A stretch of DNA of 64,000 nt from an uncultured Veillonella sp. (GCA_900538355.1 UPXS01000007.1:49780-113779); one strand, 5' to 3'. Numbered from the stretch's first letter, positions 42,001-49,937 are shown. Numbers and translations: made by a program. Notes: a model not told the origin generated them from the letters alone.

Positions 42001-44299
42001 AACACCTATGTCATTTAAGAATCTTACAATGAGCCAATTAAATACATTGGAAGAATTAATGACAGGCATGTATAAGAATGGCCGCAATGCCTATGAAGGC
42101 TCTACTATTCTTAATGATAAAGGTGAATCTATTACATTTGACGATGCGGTGGATGGCATATTAACGGAAGCAATAGATACCTTTGGCAAAGTTAATGGGA
42201 ATGTATTTAATGCACAAAACAATCAAACTGGTTTGGAAGCCGTTGCAGGTCTTATTAATAAAGGAAATTTATCCTTGCTCAAAGTTGAAACATTCTTGCG
42301 CCGATTAGGGCCTAATGCTGTGAAATATATCTATGATCCGATTAGCCGTGCAACGCAAGAGTTCAATGAACGTAAGGAAATATCCATGCGTAGATTGGCC
42401 AAAGATGTATCCTCTGTATATGGAAAACGTGAATTATTTAACATCCGAAATAAGCATATGTACGATGTTGGGGAATTGCGGAATCTAACCAAAGAACAAG
42501 TCATTGCATTGGCTTTAAACTGGGGTACAGAACGTAACCGACAACGGGCAATGGAAACGGCCAAGATAACTGAAGTTGAAATGGAAAAAGCCTTTCAAGA
42601 AATCCTTACTGATAAAGATTGGGAATTCATTATCAGAACATGGGATCATATTAATTCGTTCTTTACTGAACGTAGCAAAGTTCAAGAGGAACTCTATGGT
42701 AATCCATTGAAAAAGGAAGAAGGCATCACATTCACTATTGGTGGTAGAACTATTGTTGGACAGTATTACCCAATTGTGTATAATCCGGAAGTCAATGCTA
42801 GTATATCTGACAAAGAAGTGGAAGACATCGCCAAGACTATGGTTAGTAGTAATGCTATCTTAGGGACTGGCATGAGTGCTACTAAAAGCCGTTTAGATGT
42901 GGTTAAGGATAAATCTTTATTGCTTGATTTTGACGTTATACTAAATTCGATTATAGAAGCTATTAATCACGTTACTATGCGTAAAGCTGTGACGGATGTA
43001 AATCGGTTAGTAGCCAATCGAGAGTTTCAAAACTATATTGTTGAGAAATTTGGAATTAATTCCTATCAATTCTTGCGGACTTGGGTTCGTGATAATTGGA
43101 AGGATGAAGCGGCTAAGCTTGATGCATTTGGTAAGATTGTTACAGCATTAAAGAGAAACACATCTATGGCTATCATGGCTGGCCGTGTATCAGTTGCCAT
43201 TCAGAATACCTTGAATATTCCTGTTGCTGCATATCGTATTGGTGCCGGTAATGTACTTCGAGCCGTTAATCATGCAGGTGTAGGATTCTATGGCCACGGT
43301 ACAGAGCTTTATAACAATACCCGTGATTTTGTTATGGAACAATCCATATTCATGAGGGAACGTATTCAAACTTTGGATAAAGATTTGAAGAAGGGATTAA
43401 ACATCCAAGGAAAGGGGCTCCGTATTAATGATAAGAATATCGGCGGGTACAAGTTTGAAAAAGGTGCTGAAATCCGTGATGAAATTAATAATATGGGATT
43501 CCGACTGCTCACGGAAACAGACTTCGCATTATCCATACCAGTATGGAAATTTGCGTATGATCAAAAGATTGCTGAACTCCAATCCAAGGAAGGGTTAAGT
43601 ACTGAGTGGATTAATCAACAAGCAATTGAAGCAGGTGACCGAGCAATACGAGATATATTCGGAAGTGGCGATACTAAAGACGCTGCAGCTATTCAACGAG
43701 CAAGAAATCCATTAACGCAGTTATTCGTTCCATTTTACTCATACGCAAACACTCTATACAACATTATTGCTGAAGGGTGGTATGCAGGAAAAGATAAAGG
43801 GGACTGGACACAATTTGCTCGAATGCTATGGTGGACAGTTGTATCACAAGCAATTGGCATGGTAATTTATAAATCGCTGACGAATGGTGACGATGATGAT
43901 CCGGAATCTATCGCCAAGTCTTTTGCCGAAGAATTTGTACAACAAGGAACCATGGGTATTCCGTTAGTGAGAGATATAGCCACTATGGGTATGAAATTTA
44001 TTTTAGGAGAACGTCCATACAATAAAGGTAATACCGTAATGGGATTAAGTATCTTTGAGAAATTATGGGATACCGGTCAAGCTATCTCAAGTGACAATAA
44101 AGATATCGTTGATGTAGGCCGTTCGCTCAGTCAGGTTTCTAACCGTGTAACTGGTTTTAGTGATACCGTAACCGATGCTTTCTGGACATTGTTGCGTGTA
44201 GGGCTAACTGATACGGATGCCAAGATTGAAGATGTATTCATGTCAATTTTGTTAGACAAGCGTTTAAAGATTAAAAAAGAAAAGAAGAAGAAAAAATAA
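36083..44299 (+). CDS. Giant polyvalent ejection-type protein (2738 residues)
   Basis: It stands where the T7 gp16-like ejection protein would be. Visible in order: Gly/Ala-rich hydrophobic patches (about 274-308, 457-482); a MuF-C/PBECR-type nuclease-like domain (about 905-1058; IMDSPLVLQMLGFDGDVMID read in parts); an ART-PolyVal-type ADP-ribosyltransferase (about 1090-1342, with H1098 in WHGSP and Y1126 in GWGLYFAE); an HEMGH zincin motif (1370-1374); a long coiled coil (about 1650-1800); and an LPD38-like C-terminal part (about 2480-2680) ending in a lysine-rich tail. The nuclease and ART stretch is AT-richer than its surroundings. Domain calls are from motif memory, without search. Injection of enzymes into the host is an inference. 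Confidence 0.8.
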   Translation: MGNYKITPEQATNGTFGIQSNAHTPFEGAVQQETTDNSYGKAISNAASGFNNWLHKDPSQATVDTDSLNTLAQTDVTPEQSENFVNKASEILQPAMHRAEQIYLWNKEDWSRSAIDSGEKLGINPDLIMASGQEGIRRAELAAAQMDRGKTIQEIRDMYPELNTINYKSSAEAITALRNLEAINNTHGVFDAVQQNVWSMNDQILRAQAGYKLSQENDPNKIAELTAEINRLDENLSKYRQSDGSSILEAVIGETAAQGYMMAVHAIKGSNRAAEGMALGAAAGAAATAPVGGEGAIPGALVGLKTGTQLGMAEQMYQMSFGSKYLELINKKDASGNRVYSNEEAKEYAMSFAAIDAGIEFVATRAIGKAASKIAPKSALANAVSRGTTNAAETFNRGIGVTAAQVAKSSIKAGAPELFEEGLQDVNEKLQHNLWRKSNDQEGPYSVGDMFVGAGEAMWQALPAVVGFGVIGGGISGARTMKAFKDFQKLSPEEQHMAVMEEQNRNGHVIMQNLKNDAAANNLAKENPELYGKIVQAQGDNIGVSTAYVNVNEMAETEEGQAAIRNMVDAGLTTQEEVSKAITADAPIEIPIGSYAQLSGGLSEETVKALEESSYFTRGGLSMKTLERAKEEVHAMKDLVKDDTEKRAERVKNDIIHSYFDETSDVDKEMLDIVLADPTHIKQTFNNVYKELTEQYREQYTSDFDAMDTDLETARTSGVNPAWLGDSKVPRSNSERRRMAYQSSLARTQNALADNPEALNQAGTHYADMEHTLKQIESLESMRDKLFELADNDIALRMQLSKSGYEVYQSLKSIMSDETVDRKQRDTAEANALLMAQHADVMADIMRRAGRGNYTAMDYFNTVRVQMNGGAYNNGYAQPLQMQQKIETDIKNWGQVVDDQLSGKQINRTVQIMDSPLVLQMLGFDGDVMIDPSIIHKVITGKHANQISIDDIKLLPKKIANPVAVFKNYNGRSQKVVPDEAILVLDMYAKNGNPNINASGENIQVVITFTKTANGTNINKIKTITPRRNINWYNQQIANGNLLYANTKKINRLVTGSRQQMAQPITKQFIINNSIPNESDLDKLRKQYNYQYYQAAWHGSPYNFDIFDLGKVGEGYGAQVHGWGLYFAENEQVADIYKDLKGNRISGIKIGDDIYRIKKDVLINTKTRDEIHDFNNDAYFLREVFETYEGDVEDIKKQIQKELDDNYDADLDRALKLLNRKDVQVNVNDVKPTKFKVEIPDEHTLISETDQFDRQSELVQKGLKAIFEEQHPGKTFKDVYYEDNPRAYDMIVDLQKGYPKDFALRANKEGIEGIEFNTPQTGVAYVIFNDKAIKVIEKYNQSINGMTQINSPTDRLIQIFKTADRSTFLHEMGHVFFDDIKNLAEMKNAPEQLVTDWNKLKEWSEWDDMQGADNTKAHEKFARGWEAYLREGNAPTKGLQRVFRMFSKWLTRIYRAVTRLGGLPPKEIQDIMARMIATQEDIDAYTKEQALEQFESSKLFKQLDEAEQAKVQGYIADVGEMAKERVMKRYMKELESRPIKEWNDEKDSIQADIEKRLMEQYPIYKDHQRYNAFGKNALANTRYGTLKELEAAEREQTGFTFNEAVNQAMESAEQTFIEDNHIGKSNIEIAEEWLLSSDGQMKLTEEEAKIIKSQTNRDLAKNWELLDKLNRLDPNSETIESDLEIIEKELTKEQKLRKEKVKVDKELGSVSKELDKANDEIERLKEQQKELQEQASKNQAELKDEKNELSKRLTIVTNRLDRIIEQKERLEERMLMRLDNQSLSSQERIEQLKDLLQDRINNVRAIRDSGVGVISDYMNRARQELGDLTLSQASQYKKYQNQAIREGKRADRALAVNKLEEALQAKQLQLLNQARARVAFDNALRIKKLRTKLLDNLNRMTRPKNPIAIEPNMRYFYAHMAYQMGLTKYDGLEPVDGFDMNAVINALDPDADILGDQSITFLDPWIVQLFYGKTPMSFKNLTMSQLNTLEELMTGMYKNGRNAYEGSTILNDKGESITFDDAVDGILTEAIDTFGKVNGNVFNAQNNQTGLEAVAGLINKGNLSLLKVETFLRRLGPNAVKYIYDPISRATQEFNERKEISMRRLAKDVSSVYGKRELFNIRNKHMYDVGELRNLTKEQVIALALNWGTERNRQRAMETAKITEVEMEKAFQEILTDKDWEFIIRTWDHINSFFTERSKVQEELYGNPLKKEEGITFTIGGRTIVGQYYPIVYNPEVNASISDKEVEDIAKTMVSSNAILGTGMSATKSRLDVVKDKSLLLDFDVILNSIIEAINHVTMRKAVTDVNRLVANREFQNYIVEKFGINSYQFLRTWVRDNWKDEAAKLDAFGKIVTALKRNTSMAIMAGRVSVAIQNTLNIPVAAYRIGAGNVLRAVNHAGVGFYGHGTELYNNTRDFVMEQSIFMRERIQTLDKDLKKGLNIQGKGLRINDKNIGGYKFEKGAEIRDEINNMGFRLLTETDFALSIPVWKFAYDQKIAELQSKEGLSTEWINQQAIEAGDRAIRDIFGSGDTKDAAAIQRARNPLTQLFVPFYSYANTLYNIIAEGWYAGKDKGDWTQFARMLWWTVVSQAIGMVIYKSLTNGDDDDPESIAKSFAEEFVQQGTMGIPLVRDIATMGMKFILGERPYNKGNTVMGLSIFEKLWDTGQAISSDNKDIVDVGRSLSQVSNRVTGFSDTVTDAFWTLLRVGLTDTDAKIEDVFMSILLDKRLKIKKEKKKKK

Positions 44300-44304
44300 A
44301 AGTA

Positions 44305-44335
44305 AGGACTACCTAATTTCAGGTAGTCCTCTTTA
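44305..44335 (+). terminator. Terminator after the giant protein gene
   Basis: AGGACTACCT (44305-44314) and AGGTAGTCCT (44321-44330) are perfect 10-base arms with a 6-base loop, followed by CTTTAT. It separates the ejection protein gene from the tail fibre gene. Confidence 0.75.
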
Positions 44336-44361
44336 TATGCAGCAAAGAAAGGCGGGATATT

Positions 44362-46866
44362 GTGATTCCACAAGTCAACAATCCAGTTGTTCAATATCAA
44401 TGTGATGGAGTTAACAAGACTTATATTTGGCCGTATGACTTTAATAATATTAAAGACATTAACCTTATTTTAGTTGATGAAAATGGGAGACATACGGAGC
44501 AAACAGGGAACATCTTATATGATGCGCAAAATAAAACTTTAACGTATCCAAGTATTGGTGAACCATTGCCGGCAACTTATAAAGTTGTTTTAGTTAGACA
44601 AACTCCAATTTCACAAACTACAGAATTAGCTAACAAATGGCCATACAATCACATTGAAGATATGGGTGATAAAGTTATTTTAATTCTTCAAGAAATGAAA
44701 GAACAGTTGGATCGCACACTACAAATTAATGTAGGCGCTGATGAAGACCCAAATCAAGTTACACGTGATATTGTAGATAACTCCATTGAAGCTGCTAAAA
44801 AAGCAATTGCAGCTGCATCTACGGCAGAGACAAAAGCCAATGAAGTGCAAGACAATGCGACAAAACTAACAGCCATCAATGATAATATCAATGCATTATC
44901 TCAAACAGTAGACGATAAATTGGCGACTGCAAATACGGCTCTTATCCAAAGTGCTGATACATTTGAGAAAACACAAGCATTAGCAGATAACACAAAGGCA
45001 TATGCTGCACAAGCAGAAACCGACAAGAAAAACATTAATGATTTAGTTACAAAAGCAGATGCTATTAAGACCGATATTAACAACAAACAAATTGCTAGTG
45101 TAGGCAATGCTAAGAAAGCAGAAGATGCGGCTAAACGTGCAGAGGTAGCAGCTGCTAAAGCTGAAGAAATAGCAATACCCGGTGGCAAAGGAATTGTAAC
45201 CAAGTCTGAAGCTGATGCTAAATACATTGGAAAAGAATCACTTAATGGTATCGTATCGGTTAAAGACTTCGGAGCCGTTGGCGATGGTGTAACTGATGAT
45301 ACGGCTGCATTTAAACGAGCTAATGATAATTTGGCTAATAAAATTTTATTAGTGCCAAATGGACAATACAAACTAACTGAACACTTAACCTTTAATACAG
45401 TAGGTTCTGTAATGGATATGGGTGTATATAACAATATCAAGCCGTATTATCCAACAGAAACACCAATGCTAAAAGGGGCATCCAATATCGCATTTGTGAA
45501 AAACATTCAATATGGCGAAGAGGTTAACCAATGCCAAGGGTTTACTTACAATTCTAAAAAGAATGTATTTGTACTTGCCTGTATTAATGGTGAAGGTACT
45601 AATCAAATTCTTTACGAGCTTAACCCAGATACTTTTGAAAAAGTAGGTACTTATAAATTCACGGATTCTGAGCGTCTAGGGCATTGTAATACTATGACGT
45701 ACAATCGATACACCAATAAGATTTACATCGCAAATGGGCTTAAAAACGGCAATAATTTGACGGTTATCAATGCCGACACTATGGCAATCGAAAATACTAT
45801 TACATTGCAAGAAAAAGTATTCAACATTGACTATGATCCGATTACACGGACATATGTATCCATTGTACCTATCGCCGGCAATCAACGAGTACGGACAATC
45901 AATTTGTATAATGATGACTTCAAAAAGCTCAAGACTTATCAAGTCGATTATATCTATCCGGATATGAACAATAACGGAGCTTTCATGTTGAATGGTGCTA
46001 TTATGTCCGCAACGCTAGGCAGCTTGGTTGAATGTACTCCGTTTGGGACGGTTAAACAGATTATTGAGATTAACCGTGAAACCGAAATCGAAGATATTGC
46101 TTACTATAACAGCAAGTTCTATTTTGCGGTACTAACTCAAAAGCCAAATAAACGTCACCAAGTAGATATTTATGTAGGTGACCCAAATTACGACTTTGAA
46201 AACTCAATCAATATGCAACGGTTGAAAAATCTTGATTATTTAGGCCTTGGTGGTGGCAAGATGAAAGGCCCAATCATCATGCCAAATAATACCTCTGTTC
46301 AAGTAACGGATACTAAAGGAAGCGCTCATCATGCCGTTAAGATGTCAACTGGTGATTCCATTGAGTTTGGTATGAGCGACAACCGAACTATATTCTTAGG
46401 AACCTCAATTGGGTATTACGATGCTAACAAAAATAAAACATTCAGAGTTCTAACAGAAGATGATATGTCAGATACTGGAACAGTTTTATCTAAAACTACG
46501 GCAGATAGTTCATATGTTAAGAAAAACGGAAATACAAGTATTGCTGGTGCTATTACTTCTAGCGGTTTTATGAGTTATCGAATGAATACTAACTCAGATT
46601 ATACAAAAGACCCATCTTCATTGGGGTGTGTTGTATTTAGAGAAGTTAAACAAGGTGCGCTTAATGCGCCTAATAATGGCGTTGTTATGGAGTTTGGTAA
46701 TTCTGAACAATGGCAAGGTAGATTATTATTGATTGATAATGGTTCTGATGGCCTATATTACGGAGGTATTTCCAATGGTACTGATACTGGTTGGCATAAG
46801 ATGTATGGCGAACGGCAACAAAACAGAATTACATTCGCAAATGGTGCAGAATTGTGGGTGGAATAA
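44362..46866 (+). CDS. Tail fibre / receptor-binding protein
   Basis: An 834-residue protein. Residues 1-125 match the T7-type tail fibre N-terminal domain (YQCDGVNKTYIWPYDF, then LANKWPYNHIEDMGDKVILI read in parts) that docks to the tail. Then come an Ala-rich coiled coil (about 135-290), a pectate-lyase-3-like start of a beta-helix (VSVKDFGAVGDGVTDD, near 298), and a beta-propeller-like region of repeated blades (about 370-620; YELNPDTFEKVG, VINADTMAIEN). A C-terminal host-contact part follows. It starts at GTG 44362. The mixed domain set suggests module exchange for receptor choice. Confidence 0.85.
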   Translation: MIPQVNNPVVQYQCDGVNKTYIWPYDFNNIKDINLILVDENGRHTEQTGNILYDAQNKTLTYPSIGEPLPATYKVVLVRQTPISQTTELANKWPYNHIEDMGDKVILILQEMKEQLDRTLQINVGADEDPNQVTRDIVDNSIEAAKKAIAAASTAETKANEVQDNATKLTAINDNINALSQTVDDKLATANTALIQSADTFEKTQALADNTKAYAAQAETDKKNINDLVTKADAIKTDINNKQIASVGNAKKAEDAAKRAEVAAAKAEEIAIPGGKGIVTKSEADAKYIGKESLNGIVSVKDFGAVGDGVTDDTAAFKRANDNLANKILLVPNGQYKLTEHLTFNTVGSVMDMGVYNNIKPYYPTETPMLKGASNIAFVKNIQYGEEVNQCQGFTYNSKKNVFVLACINGEGTNQILYELNPDTFEKVGTYKFTDSERLGHCNTMTYNRYTNKIYIANGLKNGNNLTVINADTMAIENTITLQEKVFNIDYDPITRTYVSIVPIAGNQRVRTINLYNDDFKKLKTYQVDYIYPDMNNNGAFMLNGAIMSATLGSLVECTPFGTVKQIIEINRETEIEDIAYYNSKFYFAVLTQKPNKRHQVDIYVGDPNYDFENSINMQRLKNLDYLGLGGGKMKGPIIMPNNTSVQVTDTKGSAHHAVKMSTGDSIEFGMSDNRTIFLGTSIGYYDANKNKTFRVLTEDDMSDTGTVLSKTTADSSYVKKNGNTSIAGAITSSGFMSYRMNTNSDYTKDPSSLGCVVFREVKQGALNAPNNGVVMEFGNSEQWQGRLLLIDNGSDGLYYGGISNGTDTGWHKMYGERQQNRITFANGAELWVE

Positions 46867-47351
46867 TGGCAGTTATCAAAACCAAGACGCCTAATGGGCA
46901 AATACAAACATACAATTTAACAGAAAATGCACAGGACACGGGTGGTAATTACATCCGTGTCCGTTTTAATGGACAGGATTTATATGCAAGAGTTTCTGGA
47001 AATGTAACTCCTTTAAATGTTGTTAAACCAAACGGTGATAAAGGGTATGTTCAATATGACCCAATTACATTCAATACATGGAAATGGGAAGCACGTAATG
47101 TTGAATCGTTTAATAAATGGTACGTATATTTACCAAAAGGAAAATATCGTGTTTTTATGGACGCATCTGATGCAGCAGAGAGGGAATTAATAATTCCTAA
47201 CTCCAAAAATATTGAAATTACTATAACAACTAAAAGAGTGCCACCTAATTTGATTAAAATAATTTTCAATATAGATAATCAAATTTCAATACAGAAAAAT
47301 ATTAGTAAACATTTAAATAGGTTAATTATTGAAAGGACAGGGAACATATGA
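46866..47351 (+). CDS. Small tail-associated protein, unknown
   Basis: A 161-residue beta-rich protein (MAVIKTKTPNGQIQTYNL, GNYIRVRFNGQDLYARVS) that follows the fibre gene with a TAATG overlap. This suggests a fibre assembly factor, a fibre tip protein or a second short fibre. The ATG at 46866 is preferred over the in-frame start at 46854. No family recognised. It overlaps the holin-like gene by 4 bases. Confidence 0.6.
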   Translation: MAVIKTKTPNGQIQTYNLTENAQDTGGNYIRVRFNGQDLYARVSGNVTPLNVVKPNGDKGYVQYDPITFNTWKWEARNVESFNKWYVYLPKGKYRVFMDASDAAERELIIPNSKNIEITITTKRVPPNLIKIIFNIDNQISIQKNISKHLNRLIIERTGNI

Positions 47352-47896
47352 TTGAAATCTTCGCTCCGCCACCACCTATTATGGTGGGATTAAATGAACA
47401 TGAACTTGTACAAATATCATTAGCTATATTTTGTACTTTGATATTGGTATTTGTTGATACGATATTGCGCATCTTGGTGGAGGTGCGCAATTTTAATATT
47501 GCAACAAATAGACCTTGTACAGTTGCCAATACAATATTGGCCATTCTTTGGCGTGGATGGGGATATGTTGAAATCAACGGCAAGAAACATAGGTTCCTAG
47601 TTAGCAATAAACTGCGAGCCGATATGACGAAGAAACTTGTTAAATCATATCCTTGGTTATTTGTATTGTCGTTTATCTTACTTACATTGCCAGATGTGGA
47701 ATTTATTTTCTTAGGTCGACTAGATACGTTTTTAAGCACAGGGATGTACCTCATTCCCATTGTGATTGAGTTAGCATCCTGTGTTGAAAATATGATTGAA
47801 CTGGAGTTAGTGGAATCGAGGTGGTTTAAACGTGCGATCGGATTAGTCAAACAGTTAATAGCATTCATTAAATCTGTAAAAGAGGCGATTAAATGA
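47348..47896 (+). CDS. Phage holin family protein
   Basis: The 182-residue protein has at least three membrane helices (about 21-44, 98-118, 130-148) with a PPPP-rich start and a charged C-terminal helix. The phrase IVIELASCVENMIEL resembles the conserved ENL-type end of the holin_4/toxin secretion family. It would make inner membrane pores at lysis time. It overlaps both neighbours and leads the lysis block. A separate small membrane protein follows. Confidence 0.7.
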   Translation: MIEIFAPPPPIMVGLNEHELVQISLAIFCTLILVFVDTILRILVEVRNFNIATNRPCTVANTILAILWRGWGYVEINGKKHRFLVSNKLRADMTKKLVKSYPWLFVLSFILLTLPDVEFIFLGRLDTFLSTGMYLIPIVIELASCVENMIELELVESRWFKRAIGLVKQLIAFIKSVKEAIK

Positions 47897-48084
47897 AAAT
47901 CAATTATGAGGACACTATCACCTTGCTTGCATTAGCGGCCGCCTTAATCATGACTATTTATCTTGAACAAAAAGACTTGGCAAGTGTAATAGTCGGTGTA
48001 TTGGGCGGCTATATTGGTGCAACTGGCGGTGTTAAGCGTTCGCAGTACATGAACGGCGGAAGCAATGACAAAGAAAAGGAGTGA
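47893..48084 (+). CDS. Small holin-like / antiholin-like membrane protein
   Basis: A 63-residue protein with two helices (about 9-25 and 31-46: ASVIVGVLGGYIGATGG) and a charged tail (SNDKEKE). Its place between the larger holin-like gene and the endolysin suggests a second holin or an antiholin. ATGA overlap at its start; the AAGGAG for the endolysin lies within its last codons. Confidence 0.65.
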   Translation: MKINYEDTITLLALAAALIMTIYLEQKDLASVIVGVLGGYIGATGGVKRSQYMNGGSNDKEKE

Positions 48085-48089
48085 TGAAA

Positions 48090-48767
48090 ATGGCAGCAGA
48101 ACTAGGACAACTAAGTGCGGCATATGAAAGTAATGGGGACCCAGCTATTGTATCAACTGGTGAGGGGGACCGTGGCGGTGTATCGTATGGCGCTTATCAA
48201 TTAGCCAGCAATTGCGGGAGCGTGGATGCGTTCCTCGGTTGGGGCTTGCGCCAAGAAGATGGATTCTACAAAGACTATGCAAGGGCTCTTCAAAGTGCAG
48301 GCTCTATCAATTCCGATGAATTCATTAACAAATGGCAAGAATTAGGAACTATAGATCCTAATGGATTTATGGCAATGCAGCATGATTACATCAAATATGC
48401 TTATTATGATGTGGCGTGTAGCGAGCTATCTAATCAATTGTTTGATGTTAATATCCATAGTCGAGCATTACGTGATGTTGTATTTTCCGCTGCTGTTCAA
48501 TATGGTCCCGGTGAAGTTGTTAATCTTTTTAAAGAGGCCATGCAATATGTTCCGGGTTGGGAGCCTGATTGGAACTTATCTTATGTGAACGATATTAAAT
48601 TTGACTGGGATTTAATTAATGGGGTATATGAACAGCGCAAATTGCATCCATGGAACTATGATGGTAATCCAGATTGGTTACGTGAAAATCTTGTTGAACG
48701 GTTCGATGCAGAAAAAGCGCAAGCACTAGAAATGTTTTCACAAGAAATGCAAGAAAGGGGTCTATAA
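48090..48767 (+). CDS. Endolysin (muramidase/chitosanase-like fold)
   Basis: A 225-residue protein with the pattern of a phage lysin family: LSAAYESNGDPAIVSTGEGDRGGVSYGAYQLAS (read in parts), with an early Glu (YESNGDP) as the likely acid, then FMAMQHDYIKYAYYD, VVFSAAVQYGPG. It should cut peptidoglycan glycan strands. The start at 48090 is chosen over GTG 48081 and ATG 48084 because AAAGGAG (48075-48081) needs about 8 bases. No signal peptide, so release depends on the holin genes before it. Confidence 0.75.
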   Translation: MAAELGQLSAAYESNGDPAIVSTGEGDRGGVSYGAYQLASNCGSVDAFLGWGLRQEDGFYKDYARALQSAGSINSDEFINKWQELGTIDPNGFMAMQHDYIKYAYYDVACSELSNQLFDVNIHSRALRDVVFSAAVQYGPGEVVNLFKEAMQYVPGWEPDWNLSYVNDIKFDWDLINGVYEQRKLHPWNYDGNPDWLRENLVERFDAEKAQALEMFSQEMQERGL

Positions 48768-49336
48768 TGAGCCTTTGGACTTTCAAGGTATTGTTTTACC
48801 TAAAACGACATAAAATCCTCATAGGGGGGCTAATTTTAATTATTTTAGCTATTGTAGGGGTGTCTATATATAATTCATATCAAGTCAAAAAGCCGATACT
48901 GTTAAAACAGGAACAAGTAAAGGATCCTGTCAAATTAGCTAATGCTATTCATATTACCAAAGATGAGGCTAAGCAAGTTGTTTCCAAGATGGAAACTGCT
49001 CAACCTGTAGCCACGTATTATGTGCAGGCTCCTACCATAGAACAGGCGGCCAAACAAACGCAACAGGCTATCAAACATGAGGACCCGGCATTACCTAAAG
49101 CCGCTACTGAAAAGTCAGATAGGACTGCTGTTGTTGCTAATACAGACCAGCAAAAGGTGGACGTTTATAAAATCAACCTAAATAAGACCCATAAGATTAA
49201 AGCTGGTGTAACAGTATTAGATAGTAAAGCTTATGAAACTATTGGCTATCAAGCAGGCAAAGTCGAAGTACTAACACACTTTGACGGACAGCATTTTGAA
49301 GGTGGCAGCATTCTATATACAGTAAAGGAATGGTGA
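48767..49336 (+). CDS. Inner-membrane spanin candidate
   Basis: A 189-residue protein with one N-terminal membrane helix (about 17-38, LIGGLILIILAIVGVSIYNS read in parts) and a long periplasmic part with helices (IEQAAKQTQQAIKHED) and a small beta end (KVEVLTHFDGQHFEGG). In diderm hosts phages need spanins to fuse the membranes after the endolysin acts, and this location fits the inner-membrane type. I see no separate outer-membrane lipoprotein gene beside it. Start overlaps the endolysin stop. Confidence 0.5.
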   Translation: MSLWTFKVLFYLKRHKILIGGLILIILAIVGVSIYNSYQVKKPILLKQEQVKDPVKLANAIHITKDEAKQVVSKMETAQPVATYYVQAPTIEQAAKQTQQAIKHEDPALPKAATEKSDRTAVVANTDQQKVDVYKINLNKTHKIKAGVTVLDSKAYETIGYQAGKVEVLTHFDGQHFEGGSILYTVKEW

Positions 49337-49403
49337 TCTAATTATCTCCGAGTTGCACGGTTTGCAACAGTCAACTAATAGTTTATTATTGGAAGAAAAC
49401 ATT

Positions 49404-49760
49404 ATGAGTACGTTATATCTTGATGATGATATGATGCCATATGCTGATATATTTTTAAAAGCAATAGCTAATATTGAGGCATTGGGCTATTCTTTTAAAT
49501 CCGATTTATTAATACATAAATATATTGGACGAAGTAAAAAGTTATTAGGCATAACATACTGGTATCATGATGATTCCTGCTTGATTGAACTGAGCAAGGA
49601 TAATCATGATAAAGGCATCGAATTAAACACAATCTATCATGAGCTGGCACATGCTACTGTCGAGTGTCATTTCAAAGGTCATGGTAAAGAGTTTAGAAAA
49701 TTACGAAAAAAGATAATTGACGCTTACAATATTGATATTGGTGGCGCAATATTACAATGA
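49404..49760 (+). CDS. SprT-like zinc metallopeptidase
   Basis: A 118-residue protein with HELAH (H79, E80, H83) and the downstream H93 in GHGKEF, matching the SprT-like zincin family, whose members include DNA-protein crosslink proteases. Here it would be a minimal peptidase domain. The ATG at 49404 follows GGAAG; the upstream frame from 49353 is rejected. It is a late-located accessory gene at the right end of the prophage. Its own promoter is not evident. Confidence 0.7.
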   Translation: MSTLYLDDDMMPYADIFLKAIANIEALGYSFKSDLLIHKYIGRSKKLLGITYWYHDDSCLIELSKDNHDKGIELNTIYHELAHATVECHFKGHGKEFRKLRKKIIDAYNIDIGGAILQ

Positions 49761-49772
49761 GGTAAAAAAAAT

Positions 49773-49937
49773 ATGGCAAAGACATTTGAATTTAACGGAA
49801 AGACTTACAATTTTGCAGAAGATATTCAAGTTCCTGAAGAAGGTTTATTTGAAGCAACACTCGTCGATGAAAATAACCATCGATGTGAAATGATTTTTAG
49901 AAACGGTAAGTTGTTTAGACTGACTGAATTAGATTAG
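49773..49937 (+). CDS. 54-residue phage protein, unknown
   Basis: A short gene starting MAKTFEFNGKTYNFAED and ending GKLFRLTELD. It is acidic and beta-rich, with a strand pattern such as HRCEMIFRNGK. GAGG lies 10 bases before the ATG. It is the last gene before the prophage terminator. Small size and lack of known relatives make function unknown. Confidence 0.5.
   Translation: MAKTFEFNGKTYNFAEDIQVPEEGLFEATLVDENNHRCEMIFRNGKLFRLTELD

Noticed and set aside
23433..47351. Diversity-generating retroelement as in BPP-1
   Set aside because: The head genes resemble BPP-1, but no reverse transcriptase gene or template/variable repeat pair is visible.
47326..47868. Antisense 180-codon frame over the holin-like gene
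   Set aside because: Same reason: the plus-strand gene has overlaps and ribosome sites, while the antisense frame has no recognised motif.
48081..48089. GTG 48081 or ATG 48084 as endolysin start
   Set aside because: Both lie on or right after the ribosome site; ATG 48090 has proper spacing.
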